Shown: positions 36,037-45,721, counted from the stretch's first letter. The stretch is 64,000 nucleotides of DNA from Candidatus Epulonipiscium fishelsonii (GCA_001983455.1 LJDB01000043.1:100669-164668), one strand, 5' to 3'. Made by a program: numbers and translations. Notes: generated by a model from the sequence alone, not told the origin.

Positions 36037-36954
36037 ATGGAATTCTTAGAAAATGACTTTGAGTTTGTAGGAGAAAAACATGATATTTATGTGGAAGAAG
36101 TGTTGCCAGTAAATTCTTTTTGGAAAGATTTTTTTAAGAGACTAAAAAAGAATAAAGGTGCTATAGCTGGTGGAATATGTATTATAATTATTGTGTTGTT
36201 TGCTATAATCGCACCAGCGGTATCTCCTTTTGAATTTGACAAAATAGATACGTCTATCCAATCGACTTCACCAAATGGAACCTATTTGTTTGGAACGGAT
36301 GTTCTTGGGAGAGATTTATTTGTTAGGGTATGGAGTGGCACTAGGATTTCACTGTTTGTTGCTTTAACTGCTGTAATTATTGATATTTGTTTTGGTATGG
36401 TTTATGGACTGATTAGTGGATATTTTGGAGGTAAAGTTGATAATATAATGCAAAGGGTTCAAGAAATTATAAGTTCTATTCCTTCTTTAGTAATACTAAC
36501 TTTGCTTTTAGTTATAATGAAAGCTTCATTGTTTACTATTATATTGGCGTTGATGTTAACAGGGTGGATTGGAATGGCTAGGATAACCCGAGCACAAGTT
36601 TTAAAAATTAAAGAAGAAGAATATGTTTTAGCCTCAAAAACACTAGGAGCGAGCCATATGTTCATTATTTTTAAAAACGTTTTGCCTAACATATTTGGCC
36701 AGTTGATAATAATGTCCATGTTTTCAATTCCAAATGCTATTTTTTATGAAGCATTTCTTGCATTTGTTGGGCTTGGAATTCCTCAGCCACAAGCTTCACT
36801 TGGAACTTTAATTAATGATGGATTTAAGACTATACTTATAACACCTTACATGGTAATTATTCCTGTAGTCGTTTTAGCGATATTGATGTTAAGCTTTAAC
36901 TTGTTGGCAGATGGACTAAGAGACGCTTTTGATCCAACAATGAAGGAGGCATAA
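36037..36954 (+). CDS. oppC: Oligopeptide ABC transporter permease OppC
   Basis: A 305-aa second permease subunit. The N-terminal OppC domain (KDFFKRLKKNKGAIAGGICIIIIVLFAIIAP), the periplasm-facing FGTDVLGRDLFVRVWSGTRISL motif and the EAA loop VLASKTLGASHMFIIFKNVLPNI are diagnostic. It begins 3 bp after oppB and ends 3 bp before oppD. Confidence 0.96.
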   Translation: MEFLENDFEFVGEKHDIYVEEVLPVNSFWKDFFKRLKKNKGAIAGGICIIIIVLFAIIAPAVSPFEFDKIDTSIQSTSPNGTYLFGTDVLGRDLFVRVWSGTRISLFVALTAVIIDICFGMVYGLISGYFGGKVDNIMQRVQEIISSIPSLVILTLLLVIMKASLFTIILALMLTGWIGMARITRAQVLKIKEEEYVLASKTLGASHMFIIFKNVLPNIFGQLIIMSMFSIPNAIFYEAFLAFVGLGIPQPQASLGTLINDGFKTILITPYMVIIPVVVLAILMLSFNLLADGLRDAFDPTMKEA

Positions 36955-36957
36955 AAT

Positions 36958-38046
36958 ATGAAAGTACTAGAAATAAGAGATTTACATATTTCATTTAAAA
37001 CTGATAGTGGTAAGGTAAAAGCAATACGTGGAGTAAACTTGGATTTAAACAAAGGTGAAACTATAGCAATTGTGGGTGAATCTGGTAGTGGAAAGTCGGT
37101 GACTACAAAAGCTATAATGGGAATTTTAGCTGGCAATGGTGAAATTGAAAAAGGTAGTATAAATTATACTTGGGAACAACATGAAAGCAGTGAACACGGA
37201 ATAATTGAAGGTGGCACAGCTGACATAGTGAAACTTTCTAAGGAAGAACTACAAAAGAATATAAGAGGACGTAAAATTGCAATGGTTTTCCAAGATCCAA
37301 TGACTTCTTTAAATCCAACAATGAATATAGGCCAACAAGTAATGGAGCCTATGCTATATAACTATAATATGGACAAAAAATCAGCTTATGAAAAAGCTCT
37401 TGAATTATTAAATCTTGTGGGCATTACAGATGCTAAAAAAAGAATGAAATCTTATCCTCACCAGCTTTCTGGTGGCATGCGTCAACGTATAGTCATTGCA
37501 ATTGCCTTATCATGTGACCCTTACATTTTAATTTGTGATGAGCCAACAACTGCTCTAGATGTAACTATTCAAGCTAAAATCTTAGAATTAATAAAGGATA
37601 TTCAAAAGAAAAAGAATTTATCTGTAATTTATATTACTCATGATCTAGGAGTGGTGGCAAAGGTAGCAGATTATGTGAATGTTATGTATGCTGGAAAAAT
37701 TGTAGAAACAGGTAAAATTGATGAGATCTTTTATAACCCTCGTCATCCATATACTTGGGGGCTTCTTTCAGCTATGCCCGACTTAGATACAGATGATAGT
37801 ATATTATACACAATTCCTGGAAATCCTCCAAATTTGGCACAAGAAGTTGTTGGAGATGCCTTTGCCCCAAGAAATAAATTTGCATTAAATATAGACTATA
37901 GACTTGAGCCTCCTATGTTTGATGTTGAAGGCTCAAATACTCATAAAGTTGCTTCCTGGCTTATGCATCCAAATGCACCAAAAGTTGATATGCCACAAGA
38001 ATTAAGAAAGAAAATTGATAAAATGTTGAAGGAGGTTAACTTATGA
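36958..38046 (+). CDS. oppD: Oligopeptide ABC transporter ATP-binding protein OppD
   Basis: A 362-aa ABC ATPase. Walker A GESGSGKS, Q-loop FQDPMTSLNPT, signature LSGGMRQR, Walker B ILICDEPTTALD, and H-loop THD. The C-terminal domain has FAPRNKF where family members usually carry clustered cysteines (CxFxPRC type), so the iron-sulfur or disulfide motif is missing. Overlaps oppF by 4 bp (ATGA). Confidence 0.96.
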   Translation: MKVLEIRDLHISFKTDSGKVKAIRGVNLDLNKGETIAIVGESGSGKSVTTKAIMGILAGNGEIEKGSINYTWEQHESSEHGIIEGGTADIVKLSKEELQKNIRGRKIAMVFQDPMTSLNPTMNIGQQVMEPMLYNYNMDKKSAYEKALELLNLVGITDAKKRMKSYPHQLSGGMRQRIVIAIALSCDPYILICDEPTTALDVTIQAKILELIKDIQKKKNLSVIYITHDLGVVAKVADYVNVMYAGKIVETGKIDEIFYNPRHPYTWGLLSAMPDLDTDDSILYTIPGNPPNLAQEVVGDAFAPRNKFALNIDYRLEPPMFDVEGSNTHKVASWLMHPNAPKVDMPQELRKKIDKMLKEVNL

Positions 38047-38963
38047 GTAATGTAATCTTGGAGGTTAAAGATTTAAAACAACATTTTAAAGTAAATAGAA
38101 AATTCACTGTAAAAGCAGTAGATGGAGTATCGTTTGAAATTCAAGCTGGAAAAACCTTTGGACTAGTTGGAGAATCAGGAAGTGGTAAATCAACTATTGG
38201 ACGAAGTATTATAAGACTTTATAACCCTACTGGAGGGGAAGTTTTATTTAATGGTGAAAATATATCTGGTAAATTAAGTCCTTCTCAAAATACTTTGCTT
38301 AGAACAAAAATGCAAATGATTTTCCAAGACCCGATGGCCTGTCTAAATCCTAGGAAAAAAGTTTTAGACGCTGTTGCAGAAGGACTAGACATACACAAAC
38401 TATATTCAACTAGTAATGAAAGAAACGAGAAAGTATATAAAATCCTAGAAAAAGTAGGACTTTCTAAGGAACATGCTAATAGATATCCTCATCAATTCTC
38501 TGGTGGACAACGTCAACGTGTCGGTATTGCTCGTGCACTTATTATGAATCCTGACTTAATTATCGCAGACGAAGCAATTTCTGCACTAGATGTATCTATT
38601 CAGGCACAAGTAGTAAATTTGATGAAAAAAATTCAGACCGAAACAAATACTGCTTTTTTATTTATTGCACATGATTTATCTATGGTGAAATATATTTCTG
38701 ATTATATTGGCGTTCTGCATTTGGGCCATATTGTGGAAATGGGTTCAACAGAAGAAATCTTTAACAATCCTATTCATCCATATACTAAATCTCTTTTAAG
38801 TGCTATCCCTTCACCAAATCCAAAAATAGAACAAAAAAGAGTTTCACTAAATTATGACTATAACTCAAGTGGGATTGACTACAATATAGGAAATAAAAAA
38901 CTGGTTGATGGCACCCATTTTGTATTAGCAACAGACCAAGAATTCGATAATTGGATCCAATAA
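38043..38963 (+). CDS. oppF: Oligopeptide ABC transporter ATP-binding protein OppF
   Basis: A 306-aa partner ATPase. Walker A GESGSGKS, FQDPMACLNPR, signature FSGGQRQR, Walker B LIIADEAISALD, H-loop AHD. The usual CxxxxRC C-terminal cysteines are absent, as in oppD; the tail ends with VLATDQEFDNWIQ. Last gene of the operon, followed by a terminator. Confidence 0.96.
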   Translation: MSNVILEVKDLKQHFKVNRKFTVKAVDGVSFEIQAGKTFGLVGESGSGKSTIGRSIIRLYNPTGGEVLFNGENISGKLSPSQNTLLRTKMQMIFQDPMACLNPRKKVLDAVAEGLDIHKLYSTSNERNEKVYKILEKVGLSKEHANRYPHQFSGGQRQRVGIARALIMNPDLIIADEAISALDVSIQAQVVNLMKKIQTETNTAFLFIAHDLSMVKYISDYIGVLHLGHIVEMGSTEEIFNNPIHPYTKSLLSAIPSPNPKIEQKRVSLNYDYNSSGIDYNIGNKKLVDGTHFVLATDQEFDNWIQ

Positions 38964-38976
38964 TTCACAACCTATT

Positions 38977-39003
38977 AAAAGGCGTTTAAAATAACGCCTT
39001 TTT
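38977..39003 (+). terminator. Terminator of the opp operon
   Basis: AAAAGGCGTT-TAAAAT-AACGCCTTTTT, perfect stem with T-run. Confidence 0.9.
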
Positions 39004-39263
39004 GTATGCAATTTATAATATAATTTATATTACTATTAAAGGCGATGTTCTTATCTTTATTATGAATAATATTCATAGGCGATGGTCCAAGTGAGATTTT
39101 TAGCTTTAGTAATAAAATATTTGACTAGTACGTCTGGTAAATTAAAAAAATAACTATACATCCCTTACTAGTGTATCGCTCGAAATTCCAAATACACACA
39201 AACGCTTGGCTTTTTGTGGTAATATTTATTAGTGTAATGAATAATAATAATTGATAAGGAGAA

Positions 39264-39329
39264 ATGGCTACAGGTCTGTTCTTCTTATTCGTCATACAAT
39301 ATTTTGAAGGGGTAAAATATGAATTTTGA
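39264..39329 (+). CDS. Possible 21-aa leader peptide (hypothetical)
   Basis: AAGGAG lies 2-3 nt before ATG; the peptide MATGLFFLFVIQYFEGVKYEF runs into the first 22-bp repeat. The close spacing is poor and there is no gene after it, so this may be chance. Recorded because it is hydrophobic and directly abuts the repeats. Confidence 0.25.
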   Translation: MATGLFFLFVIQYFEGVKYEF

Positions 39330-39386
39330 AGATGTAGGATATGAATTCTGAAGGTGTAGGATATGAATTTTGAAGATGTAGGATAT
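39298..39386. repeat. 22-bp tandem repeats (3 good units plus 1 degenerate)
   Basis: Units at 39321, 39343 and 39365 read GAATTTTGAAGATGTAGGAT plus AT with 2 changes in the middle unit; 39298-39320 is a weaker unit. 22 is not a multiple of 3, so it is not a coding repeat. Confidence 0.85.
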
Positions 39387-39415
39387 AAATGCTGATTAAA
39401 AAGTTTATTATTAAA

Positions 39416-39490
39416 GTTCGTGATAACGGTTTTAAGAACAACGTGACTGTTATACGTAACAACGGATTTAAGAACAACGTAACTGTTGTA
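39416..39490. repeat. Two dispersed palindromes with AGAACAACGT loops (copies E1, E2)
   Basis: E1: TTCGTGATAACGGTTTTA-AGAACAACGTGA-CTGTTAT. E2: ACAACGGATTTA-AGAACAACGTA-ACTGTTGT. Both keep the loop of copies B-D while the arms are partly decayed. Confidence 0.65.
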
Positions 39491-39493
39491 TTA

Positions 39494-39690
39494 TGGTTGT
39501 TAACCAGGTGCTATTTATTGTTTCACGGCTGCTCTACTACTTATTTTTTCACCTCTTGGCTACTTACTGTTCGTGAGTAATCTGCTACTTGTTTTTTTCA
39601 CATGGGTTAACTATTAAAGTATATACCTATATCGAACAAAATGCAATTAACAAAATACCCTAGTATATTTCTTCTGACTAGTGAATTATA
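39494..39690 (-). repeat. Intergenic repeat locus 2, paralogue of 10064-10258
   Basis: Same order as locus 1 on the minus strand: ATACTAGGGTAT, a TATACT box, GTTAACC, then four units based on GAAAAAAACAAGTAGCA, ending GGTTAACAACCA. About three quarters of bases match by eye. No open frame. Confidence 0.6.
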
Positions 39691-39923
39691 TCCAATATCA
39701 TTGGCATTATTCCAAAATGCATAATTATGTATGGATATGCAATTTATATACACAATTAATTCTAATGGTTGCCTGCAATATTACATTGCCATTTATATTG
39801 AAGTACTAGCACAAATGGTAAATTTCAAGTATGTCTACGATATAACTAGGATATTTTCTGGCATATATGTCGATGACAACTTATCCCTGTTAAAATTTGA
39901 TTAATATAAAAGGAGCGAATATA

Positions 39924-40734
39924 ATGCCCCCAATTAATTCAGTAAGTAATACACAAAATATTATGACTTACACAAATTCATCAACGAAAGTTAACAATAC
40001 AATACAACAGAACACTATTAACCTTCCTGTACAAAAGCCAGCTCCACTAATTGATTCAGTGTACTTAAGTGAGAGAGGAGTTAAATTATCGAAGGAGTCC
40101 GCAACTGTACATGAACCTAATAATAATTCATCTACATTTAGCCCTGATATTGGTATTACCGTTAAACCTGGTAAAGCTGAATTATATGATCCAGATACAG
40201 ATGAACCTGATGGTGAGTTCATAGAATTGCAGTACGATAAGGATGGAGCATTATCAGCGATGTTTTTTGGTAAAGATAATTGGACAGATGATATGATGGC
40301 AACGGTTAATCGTGCAGAAGGTTACTTTTTTAATGATATGAAGCAGGCAATAGAGGATAGCATAATGAGTGGATTTGATGGAGATAAAGTATACGAAGAT
40401 GCATTAGTCTGAAGAAGAAGCTCTTGAGTTTAAAGAGAAAGAATACGAAAATCATAAGGAACTAGCAGAGCTTGAAGCACACATGCTTGCATATGAATTT
40501 GGACTAAAAAAGGACGCTCCACTTTCATCTATACACTGGAGTGCTTTAGATGAAGATTTAAATTTCAGAGGCTCATATGAATACACTCCAGAAGAATATG
40601 AATCAGCACTACAAGATTTGCTTGATAAAGCAATGGAATATGCGAAATCAGATCCAGATGAGTATCGTGCTTCTGCTGGTGCTGGTGCTGGAATAGAGTT
40701 CGAAATTACTTTTGAAATTAAACCTTGGAAATAA
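39924..40734 (+). pseudogene. Hypothetical protein gene split by a frameshift
   Basis: First part (39924-40412): ATG 8 nt after AAAGGAG, Asn/Thr/Ser-rich N-terminus, then LIDSVYLSERGVKLSK, and an acidic GKAELYDPDTDEPDGEFIELQYDKDG. It stops with TGA at 40410. Another frame continues at once with SEEEALEFKEKEYENHKELAELEAH and ends at 40734 with an acidic helical domain (YTPEEYESALQDLLDKAMEYA). One extra base near 40406 explains the break. No known domain recognised. It may be a recent pseudogene, a sequencing error or a programmed shift. Confidence 0.7.
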
Positions 40735-40798
40735 ATAAAATTTAATCTGCATTTGCTTTACATAATACAAAAAATATGTTACAATGCAAAAATACATT

Positions 40799-40850
40799 TA
40801 TTCATGATAAGAAGAAAAGGCTAAATAGCTTTTCTTCTTATTTTTTTTTA
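40799..40850 (+). terminator. Dispersed hairpin repeat / terminator (copy F)
   Basis: Head TTCATGATAAG, then AAGAAGAAAAG / CTTTTCTTCTT around GCTAAATAG and a T-run. Follows the split gene and immediately precedes the 5'-nucleotidase ribosome site. Confidence 0.7.
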
Positions 40851-40865
40851 AAGGAGACTTTGTTT

Positions 40866-42953
40866 ATGAAAAAATTTGTAACTGTTGCCTTAGCATCCAT
40901 GTTGATGAGTTCAACATTGTTAGCCACACCTTTTGATGATATCAATAATTCAGCCTACAAAAGTTCTATTGAGGCTTTGTATAACAAAGGAATAATTCTA
41001 GGAAAAGAAGTAGGATTTGACCCAACAGGGACATTGAGTAGACAAGAAGGAGCAATTTTAATTTCTAGAGCTTTTAAACTAGTCGATGTACCATATCGCA
41101 TTTCACCAAATGAAACTTTGGAGAAGACTTTTATAAGTACAGATACTTCTATGGCAATGCTGGAGTCAGCGGTAATGCCAGCAACAACAGGTTTACCAAA
41201 GTGGAGCGAAGCTGAGGTTGAAACTATTATAGAAGCTAGAATTATGGATATTGATAGTGGAAACTTTAATCCAACGTCCACAATGACTAGAAATGAATTT
41301 GCACTAGCTGTTGGAAAAGCAATTTATGGCCCTGAAAATTCAGTAGATTACATACAACAAGCAATTGATGACGGACTATTACCTAGTGATGTAGTTTATG
41401 ATGATACGAATATTACAAGAGAAGAAGCAGCTTATATTTTAGACAATATAGTATCTAACGAAAATTTTGCAATCGTGCCTATAATGGTAACTGCAGATAT
41501 TCATGGGCATCTTGTTTCCGAACCAAAGGGTTCAATGGAACTGGGAGGAATGTCAAGAGTAGGAACACTAGTGGAACAATTAAGAGAGCTAGACGAAAAT
41601 ATGTTGTTGCTAGATGGAGGGGACTCTCCATACAATACAAATTTAGCAAATCTTTTTGAGGGCCGTTCAACAGTTGATGTAATGAATACTTTGGAATACG
41701 ACGCAACAGTTTTAGGAAATCATGACTTTGATTTTGTATTTGAAAATTTATTAGCACTAGCAGAACAAGCAAATTATAAAATGTTATCTGCAAACACATA
41801 TATGAAAGACAGTACATATCCAGAACAATTAGAAGAATATTATGTTGAAGAAGTTAACGGAATAAAAGTTGCAGTTGTGGGATTAACAGATGAAAATAGT
41901 AAAGATTCAACTCACTATACAAACACACAAGACATTGAACTTAGAGACCACTTTGATGTGGGTAGAGATGTAGTTGCAAGAGCAGATGCTGAAAGTGATG
42001 TTGTAATTGCACTAGCACATTTGCATAGTCATAATATGAAACTGCCAGTTGAAGTAGAAGGAGTAGATGTAGAGATAGCTGGTGGAAATGATATCTTTGG
42101 TAGGCCAGAATATGTGGAAGATACACTAGTTATAAATCCTGGTGCTCATTCAGCTTGTTTAACTCAAGTAAATATTAATGTCCTTAATAAAGAAATGGTA
42201 GGCTACACCGCTAATCAATTTGTTATCACTGAAGTCATCCCAGAAAATGAAGAAGTGAAGCAAGTTGTAGATAAATATGTAGATGAAATGGGTACAATGA
42301 TGAATGATGTTGTAGCTGTAGCGACAGAGCAATTTAAATGGTCCGCACCACTAGTAAGAACACAAGAAAATGCACTAGCAAATATTGCAGCAGACAGTCA
42401 AAGAGAATATTTTGAAGCAGATATAGCACTACAAAATGGTGGTGGCGTAAGGGCTGGCATTGAACAAGGTGATGTAACTCTTAATGATGTATATACAGCA
42501 TTTCCTTTTGACAATAGAATGATATTGATTGAAACAACAGGTCAGGTAGTGTGGGAAGCTTTGGAGCATGGCATAGCAGGATACCCAGCAACAGCAGGAC
42601 AGTTCTTACAAGTTTCAGGGCTTAGCTATAAATTTGATGGATCAAAGCCAGCAGGTGAAAGAATGATTAGTGTAACTATGCCTGATGGAACACCACTAGA
42701 GCTAGACAAAACTTATAAAGTTGTAATCAATGACTTTATGGGCGGTGGAGGAGATGGGTATGATATGTTTAATGTTCTCAATCCAAATACTGAAAGTGGA
42801 TTAACAGACCGCTCTACATTACTTTTAAATACTAATGATTATATCAGAGACTTGTTTAACAATTATGTGAAAGAAAAAGGAGAAATAACTCCAGTGCTAG
42901 AGGGCAGAATTGAAATAATAAACCCTCAAGAAAATAATAGTAAAATAGGATAG
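40866..42953 (+). CDS. SLH-domain 5'-nucleotidase / metallophosphatase (UshA-YfkN type), surface protein
   Basis: A 695-aa exported protein. Signal peptide MKKFVTVALASMLMSSTLLA; residues about 22-190 contain three SLH modules (FDDINNSAYKSSIEALYNKGI, FNPTSTMTRNEFALAV, TNITREEAAYIL) for cell-wall attachment. The metallophosphatase domain has TADIHGH, LDGGDSPYNT, GNHDFDF and AHLHSHN, then the C-terminal 5_nucleotid_C domain with QNGGGVRAG and the FPFDN loop. The expected GHTH metal ligand is replaced by GGND, so activity is uncertain. ATG at 40866 follows AAAGGAGA; a longer frame upstream lacks a site. Confidence 0.9.
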   Translation: MKKFVTVALASMLMSSTLLATPFDDINNSAYKSSIEALYNKGIILGKEVGFDPTGTLSRQEGAILISRAFKLVDVPYRISPNETLEKTFISTDTSMAMLESAVMPATTGLPKWSEAEVETIIEARIMDIDSGNFNPTSTMTRNEFALAVGKAIYGPENSVDYIQQAIDDGLLPSDVVYDDTNITREEAAYILDNIVSNENFAIVPIMVTADIHGHLVSEPKGSMELGGMSRVGTLVEQLRELDENMLLLDGGDSPYNTNLANLFEGRSTVDVMNTLEYDATVLGNHDFDFVFENLLALAEQANYKMLSANTYMKDSTYPEQLEEYYVEEVNGIKVAVVGLTDENSKDSTHYTNTQDIELRDHFDVGRDVVARADAESDVVIALAHLHSHNMKLPVEVEGVDVEIAGGNDIFGRPEYVEDTLVINPGAHSACLTQVNINVLNKEMVGYTANQFVITEVIPENEEVKQVVDKYVDEMGTMMNDVVAVATEQFKWSAPLVRTQENALANIAADSQREYFEADIALQNGGGVRAGIEQGDVTLNDVYTAFPFDNRMILIETTGQVVWEALEHGIAGYPATAGQFLQVSGLSYKFDGSKPAGERMISVTMPDGTPLELDKTYKVVINDFMGGGGDGYDMFNVLNPNTESGLTDRSTLLLNTNDYIRDLFNNYVKEKGEITPVLEGRIEIINPQENNSKIG

Positions 42954-42959
42954 TTATTT

Positions 42960-42988
42960 TGGAGGTGGCTTTCGGTCGCCACCTCTAC
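42960..42988. terminator. Bidirectional terminator between the nucleotidase and fruK-like gene
   Basis: GGAGGTGGC-TTTCGGTC-GCCACCTC, a strong GC stem between convergent genes. Confidence 0.75.
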
Positions 42989-43003
42989 TAAAAATTATAT
43001 ACA

Positions 43004-43921
43004 TTAAAGATTTTCTACTATTATTTGTGTTTCTATTTCCTCTATAAAATCTCTTGTTGCAAGGTCATGACTAAATGCCGTAGCACTTCCACAGCTTGCA
43101 CCCTTCCTTAAAGCCAACTTATAGTCTTGTGTTTCTAAATATGTGGCAATAAATCCAGCAACCATAGAGTCACCCGCTCCAACAGAATTTTTAACGATGC
43201 CTTTTGGGACATTTGTTTTATAAACTTGGCCTGTTTGGCAAACTAAAATAGCTCCTGCTCCTCCCAAGGATACAATAACATTTCTTGCCCCCATAGATTG
43301 AAGCTTTTTCGCATAAAAAATAACATCTTCAATACTTTCAATTTTAATATCAAAAATTTCTTCTAGCTCATGTTTATTTGGTTTTATTAAAAATGGTTTA
43401 TATTCTAGTGCCTCTAGCAATAGCAACTTTGTTGTGTCTAGAATAACCTTTACATTTGATTTGGAAACAATACTTACAATTTGTTTATATATAGTGTTTG
43501 GGATACTTTGTGGGATGCTACCAGCTACTACTAAAACATCATCCGCTGTTAATTGGCTTAATTTAAGCAACAATTCATCTATGTATTGCTCTTCCACCAA
43601 TGGCCCTGCACCATTAATCTCGCTTTCTTCATTTGATTTAATTTTAACATTAATACGTGTAAATCCATTGTTAACATTAATGAAGTCAGTGTTAATACCC
43701 TTTTGATTTAATACATTAACAATATATTCTCCTGTGAAGCCACTAATAAACCCTAGAGCTTTTGACTTAACCCCTAGTTCATTTAAAATTGTTGATACAT
43801 TAATGCCTTTTCCTCCGATAAATATTTTTTCTTCCTTGCTTCGTGCAACTCCTGCACTTACAAAATTGTCTAATTTCATTATATAATCCAATGATGGATT
43901 TAACGTAAGTGTGTAAATCAT
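43004..43921 (-). CDS. fruK: 1-phosphofructokinase family sugar kinase (FruK/LacC type)
   Basis: A 305-aa PfkB-family kinase. N-terminal MIYTLTLNPSLDYIM and GGKGINVS (substrate loop), INGAGP, and the C-terminal PfkB signature SVGAGDSMVAGF with catalytic Asp. These fit FruK, which phosphorylates fructose-1-phosphate, but LacC (tagatose-6-phosphate) shares them. No fruA/fruR or PTS gene is adjacent, so the substrate is not confirmed. AGAGGTG precedes the ATG. Confidence 0.85.
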   Translation of the reverse strand: MIYTLTLNPSLDYIMKLDNFVSAGVARSKEEKIFIGGKGINVSTILNELGVKSKALGFISGFTGEYIVNVLNQKGINTDFINVNNGFTRINVKIKSNEESEINGAGPLVEEQYIDELLLKLSQLTADDVLVVAGSIPQSIPNTIYKQIVSIVSKSNVKVILDTTKLLLLEALEYKPFLIKPNKHELEEIFDIKIESIEDVIFYAKKLQSMGARNVIVSLGGAGAILVCQTGQVYKTNVPKGIVKNSVGAGDSMVAGFIATYLETQDYKLALRKGASCGSATAFSHDLATRDFIEEIETQIIVENL

Positions 43922-44073
43922 TTTATCACCTCTTCTGATATTATATAATTCAAAAATTTTTTTAACAAATTTTATAGGGATACAGCAAAATAGTACTATA
44001 TTATAATCAAATTATAGATAATAACTATAGTACTTCTTTTGTTCAATTAATATACACCATATTCCTTTATTCA

Positions 44074-44892
44074 TTATTTCAGATCTATTTCTAAAATGAT
44101 GTTTCTTATCCATTCACTAAGATTTGTTGAAGCTTTTTCAGCTACTTCAACTACCCAATCATTAGAATGTTTAGTTCGATGTATTCCTGTTGCCATATTA
44201 GTTACACAACATATTGAAAGTACTTTCATCCCTAAATGATTAGCAGCAATTGTTTCAGGCACAACTGACATTCCCACTACATCTATCCCCACGGCTTTAA
44301 AGACTCGAATTTCTGCTGCAGTTTCATAATATGGCCCTGGAACCCATCCAAACACCCCATGTTGGGGTACAATTCTTAATCTGTGTGCAATCTGCTTAGC
44401 TTTTTGTATATAATCCTTTGAATATGGTTCAGACATATCTACAAATCTTGGTCCAATTCTATTATCATTAGGTCCAATTAAGCAAGAAGCTCCTCCTAAA
44501 TTTACAAAATCTGTTACAATAAATAAAGTTCCTATACCTAAATTATTATTTATTCCACCACATGAATTAATGAAAAAAATTGAATCAATGCCTAATTGTT
44601 TCATTACATATACCGGATATGTTACTTCTTTTAAACTATATCCTTCATAATATGGAAATCTACCATGCAGAATACAAATTTCTACATTCTTAATACTTCC
44701 AAATAATAATTTTACTTGTTTACCTGGTGGAACTTTAGGAAAATTAGGAATTTTACTACAATCAATTTCTTCTTTTTTTTCCATTTTATCTATTAATTTA
44801 TCAAGTCCTGTTCCTAGCATAATACCAATTCTCGGGTTTGATTTTATTCGTCTTCTAATATAAGTACTACTTTCCAACAGTTTTTGATACAT
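44074..44892 (-). CDS. Purine nucleoside phosphorylase (PNP/MTAP, trimeric type)
   Basis: A 272-aa enzyme of the trimeric PNP family that splits inosine or guanosine with phosphate. Motifs: IGIMLGTGLDKL (phosphate loop), LHGRFPYYEGYSL, FFINSCGGIN, PYYETAAEIRVFKAVGIDVVGMSVVPE and the Asn-containing CCVTNMATGI. Usual GLPGPSYET is here VPGPYYET. AAGGAG precedes the ATG. It lies 58 bp after coaX. A second, unrelated PNP (deoD) is at 55010. Confidence 0.9.
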   Translation of the reverse strand: MYQKLLESSTYIRRRIKSNPRIGIMLGTGLDKLIDKMEKKEEIDCSKIPNFPKVPPGKQVKLLFGSIKNVEICILHGRFPYYEGYSLKEVTYPVYVMKQLGIDSIFFINSCGGINNNLGIGTLFIVTDFVNLGGASCLIGPNDNRIGPRFVDMSEPYSKDYIQKAKQIAHRLRIVPQHGVFGWVPGPYYETAAEIRVFKAVGIDVVGMSVVPETIAANHLGMKVLSICCVTNMATGIHRTKHSNDWVVEVAEKASTNLSEWIRNIILEIDLK

Positions 44893-44950
44893 TTAATTAG
44901 CTCCTTATTCATAATAATAAACCAGAGTATACATCCTATCATTCATTATC

Positions 44951-45721
44951 TTACAAATTTTTCTTGTAAATTAAAACTAATCCTTTTAAAGTTAATAGTC
45001 CATCAAATTCTTGTATAACATTTGTAGTTCCTTTAATTATTTTAGCTAATCCACCTGTAGCAATAACCTTTAAATTTTTGCAGTTCATTTCTTCTTTTAT
45101 TTTTTTTACAATATATTCTACCTGACCAATATATCCATATACTATTCCTGCTTGCATACTAGTGACAGTATTTTTGCAATCCAAAATACTTGTTGGCTTT
45201 TTTATTTCAATGTGTGGAAGCTGAGCAGACCTTTGAACCATAACATCCGCACTAATACGAATTCCTGGTGTAATAACTCCTCCTATAAATTCATGTTTTT
45301 CATTAACAATATCATATGTCGTAGATGTACCAAAGTCAATTACAATACAAGGTCCACCATATAACACATCTCCTGCTACACTATTAACAATTCTATCACT
45401 TCCAACCATCCTAGGGTTATCTGTTCTTATAAATAAACCTGTTTTTAAACCTGCTCCCACTATCAAAGGTTTTTTGTTAAGATATCTTTTAATACTATTA
45501 TTAAAAGAGTACATTATATCTGGAACAACTGATGATATTATTACACCCTCTATATCTGATATATTAATATTTTTATTTCTAAGTAGTTCAAGCAACATTA
45601 CACCATATTCATCAGATGTTCTTGATACTTGAGTATTAATTCTAAAACTTGTAATAAGAGTCATTTCTTGCATCAGACCCATTACAATGTTTGTATTCCC
45701 TATATCTACTGTCAACAGCAT
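44951..45721 (-). CDS. coaX: Type III pantothenate kinase
   Basis: A 256-aa ASKHA-fold kinase for the first CoA step, not inhibited by CoA and K+/NH4+-dependent in the family. It shows LTVDIGNTNIVMG (phosphate 1), SRTSDEYG, VGSDRIVN, CIVIDFGTSTTYDIV, GGVITPGI and VIATGGLAKII. Follows coaBC by 22 bp in a CoA operon. Confidence 0.96.
   Translation of the reverse strand: MLLTVDIGNTNIVMGLMQEMTLITSFRINTQVSRTSDEYGVMLLELLRNKNINISDIEGVIISSVVPDIMYSFNNSIKRYLNKKPLIVGAGLKTGLFIRTDNPRMVGSDRIVNSVAGDVLYGGPCIVIDFGTSTTYDIVNEKHEFIGGVITPGIRISADVMVQRSAQLPHIEIKKPTSILDCKNTVTSMQAGIVYGYIGQVEYIVKKIKEEMNCKNLKVIATGGLAKIIKGTTNVIQEFDGLLTLKGLVLIYKKNL

Larger units (their letters stand above)
39004..39923. other. Repeat-rich interval without clear genes
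   Basis: Holds a possible 21-codon micro-ORF (39264-39329), three-to-four 22-bp tandem repeats (39298-39386), two dispersed palindromes (39416-39490), a conserved repeat locus (39494-39690), and about 230 bp of AT-rich sequence upstream of the next gene. Confidence 0.7.
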
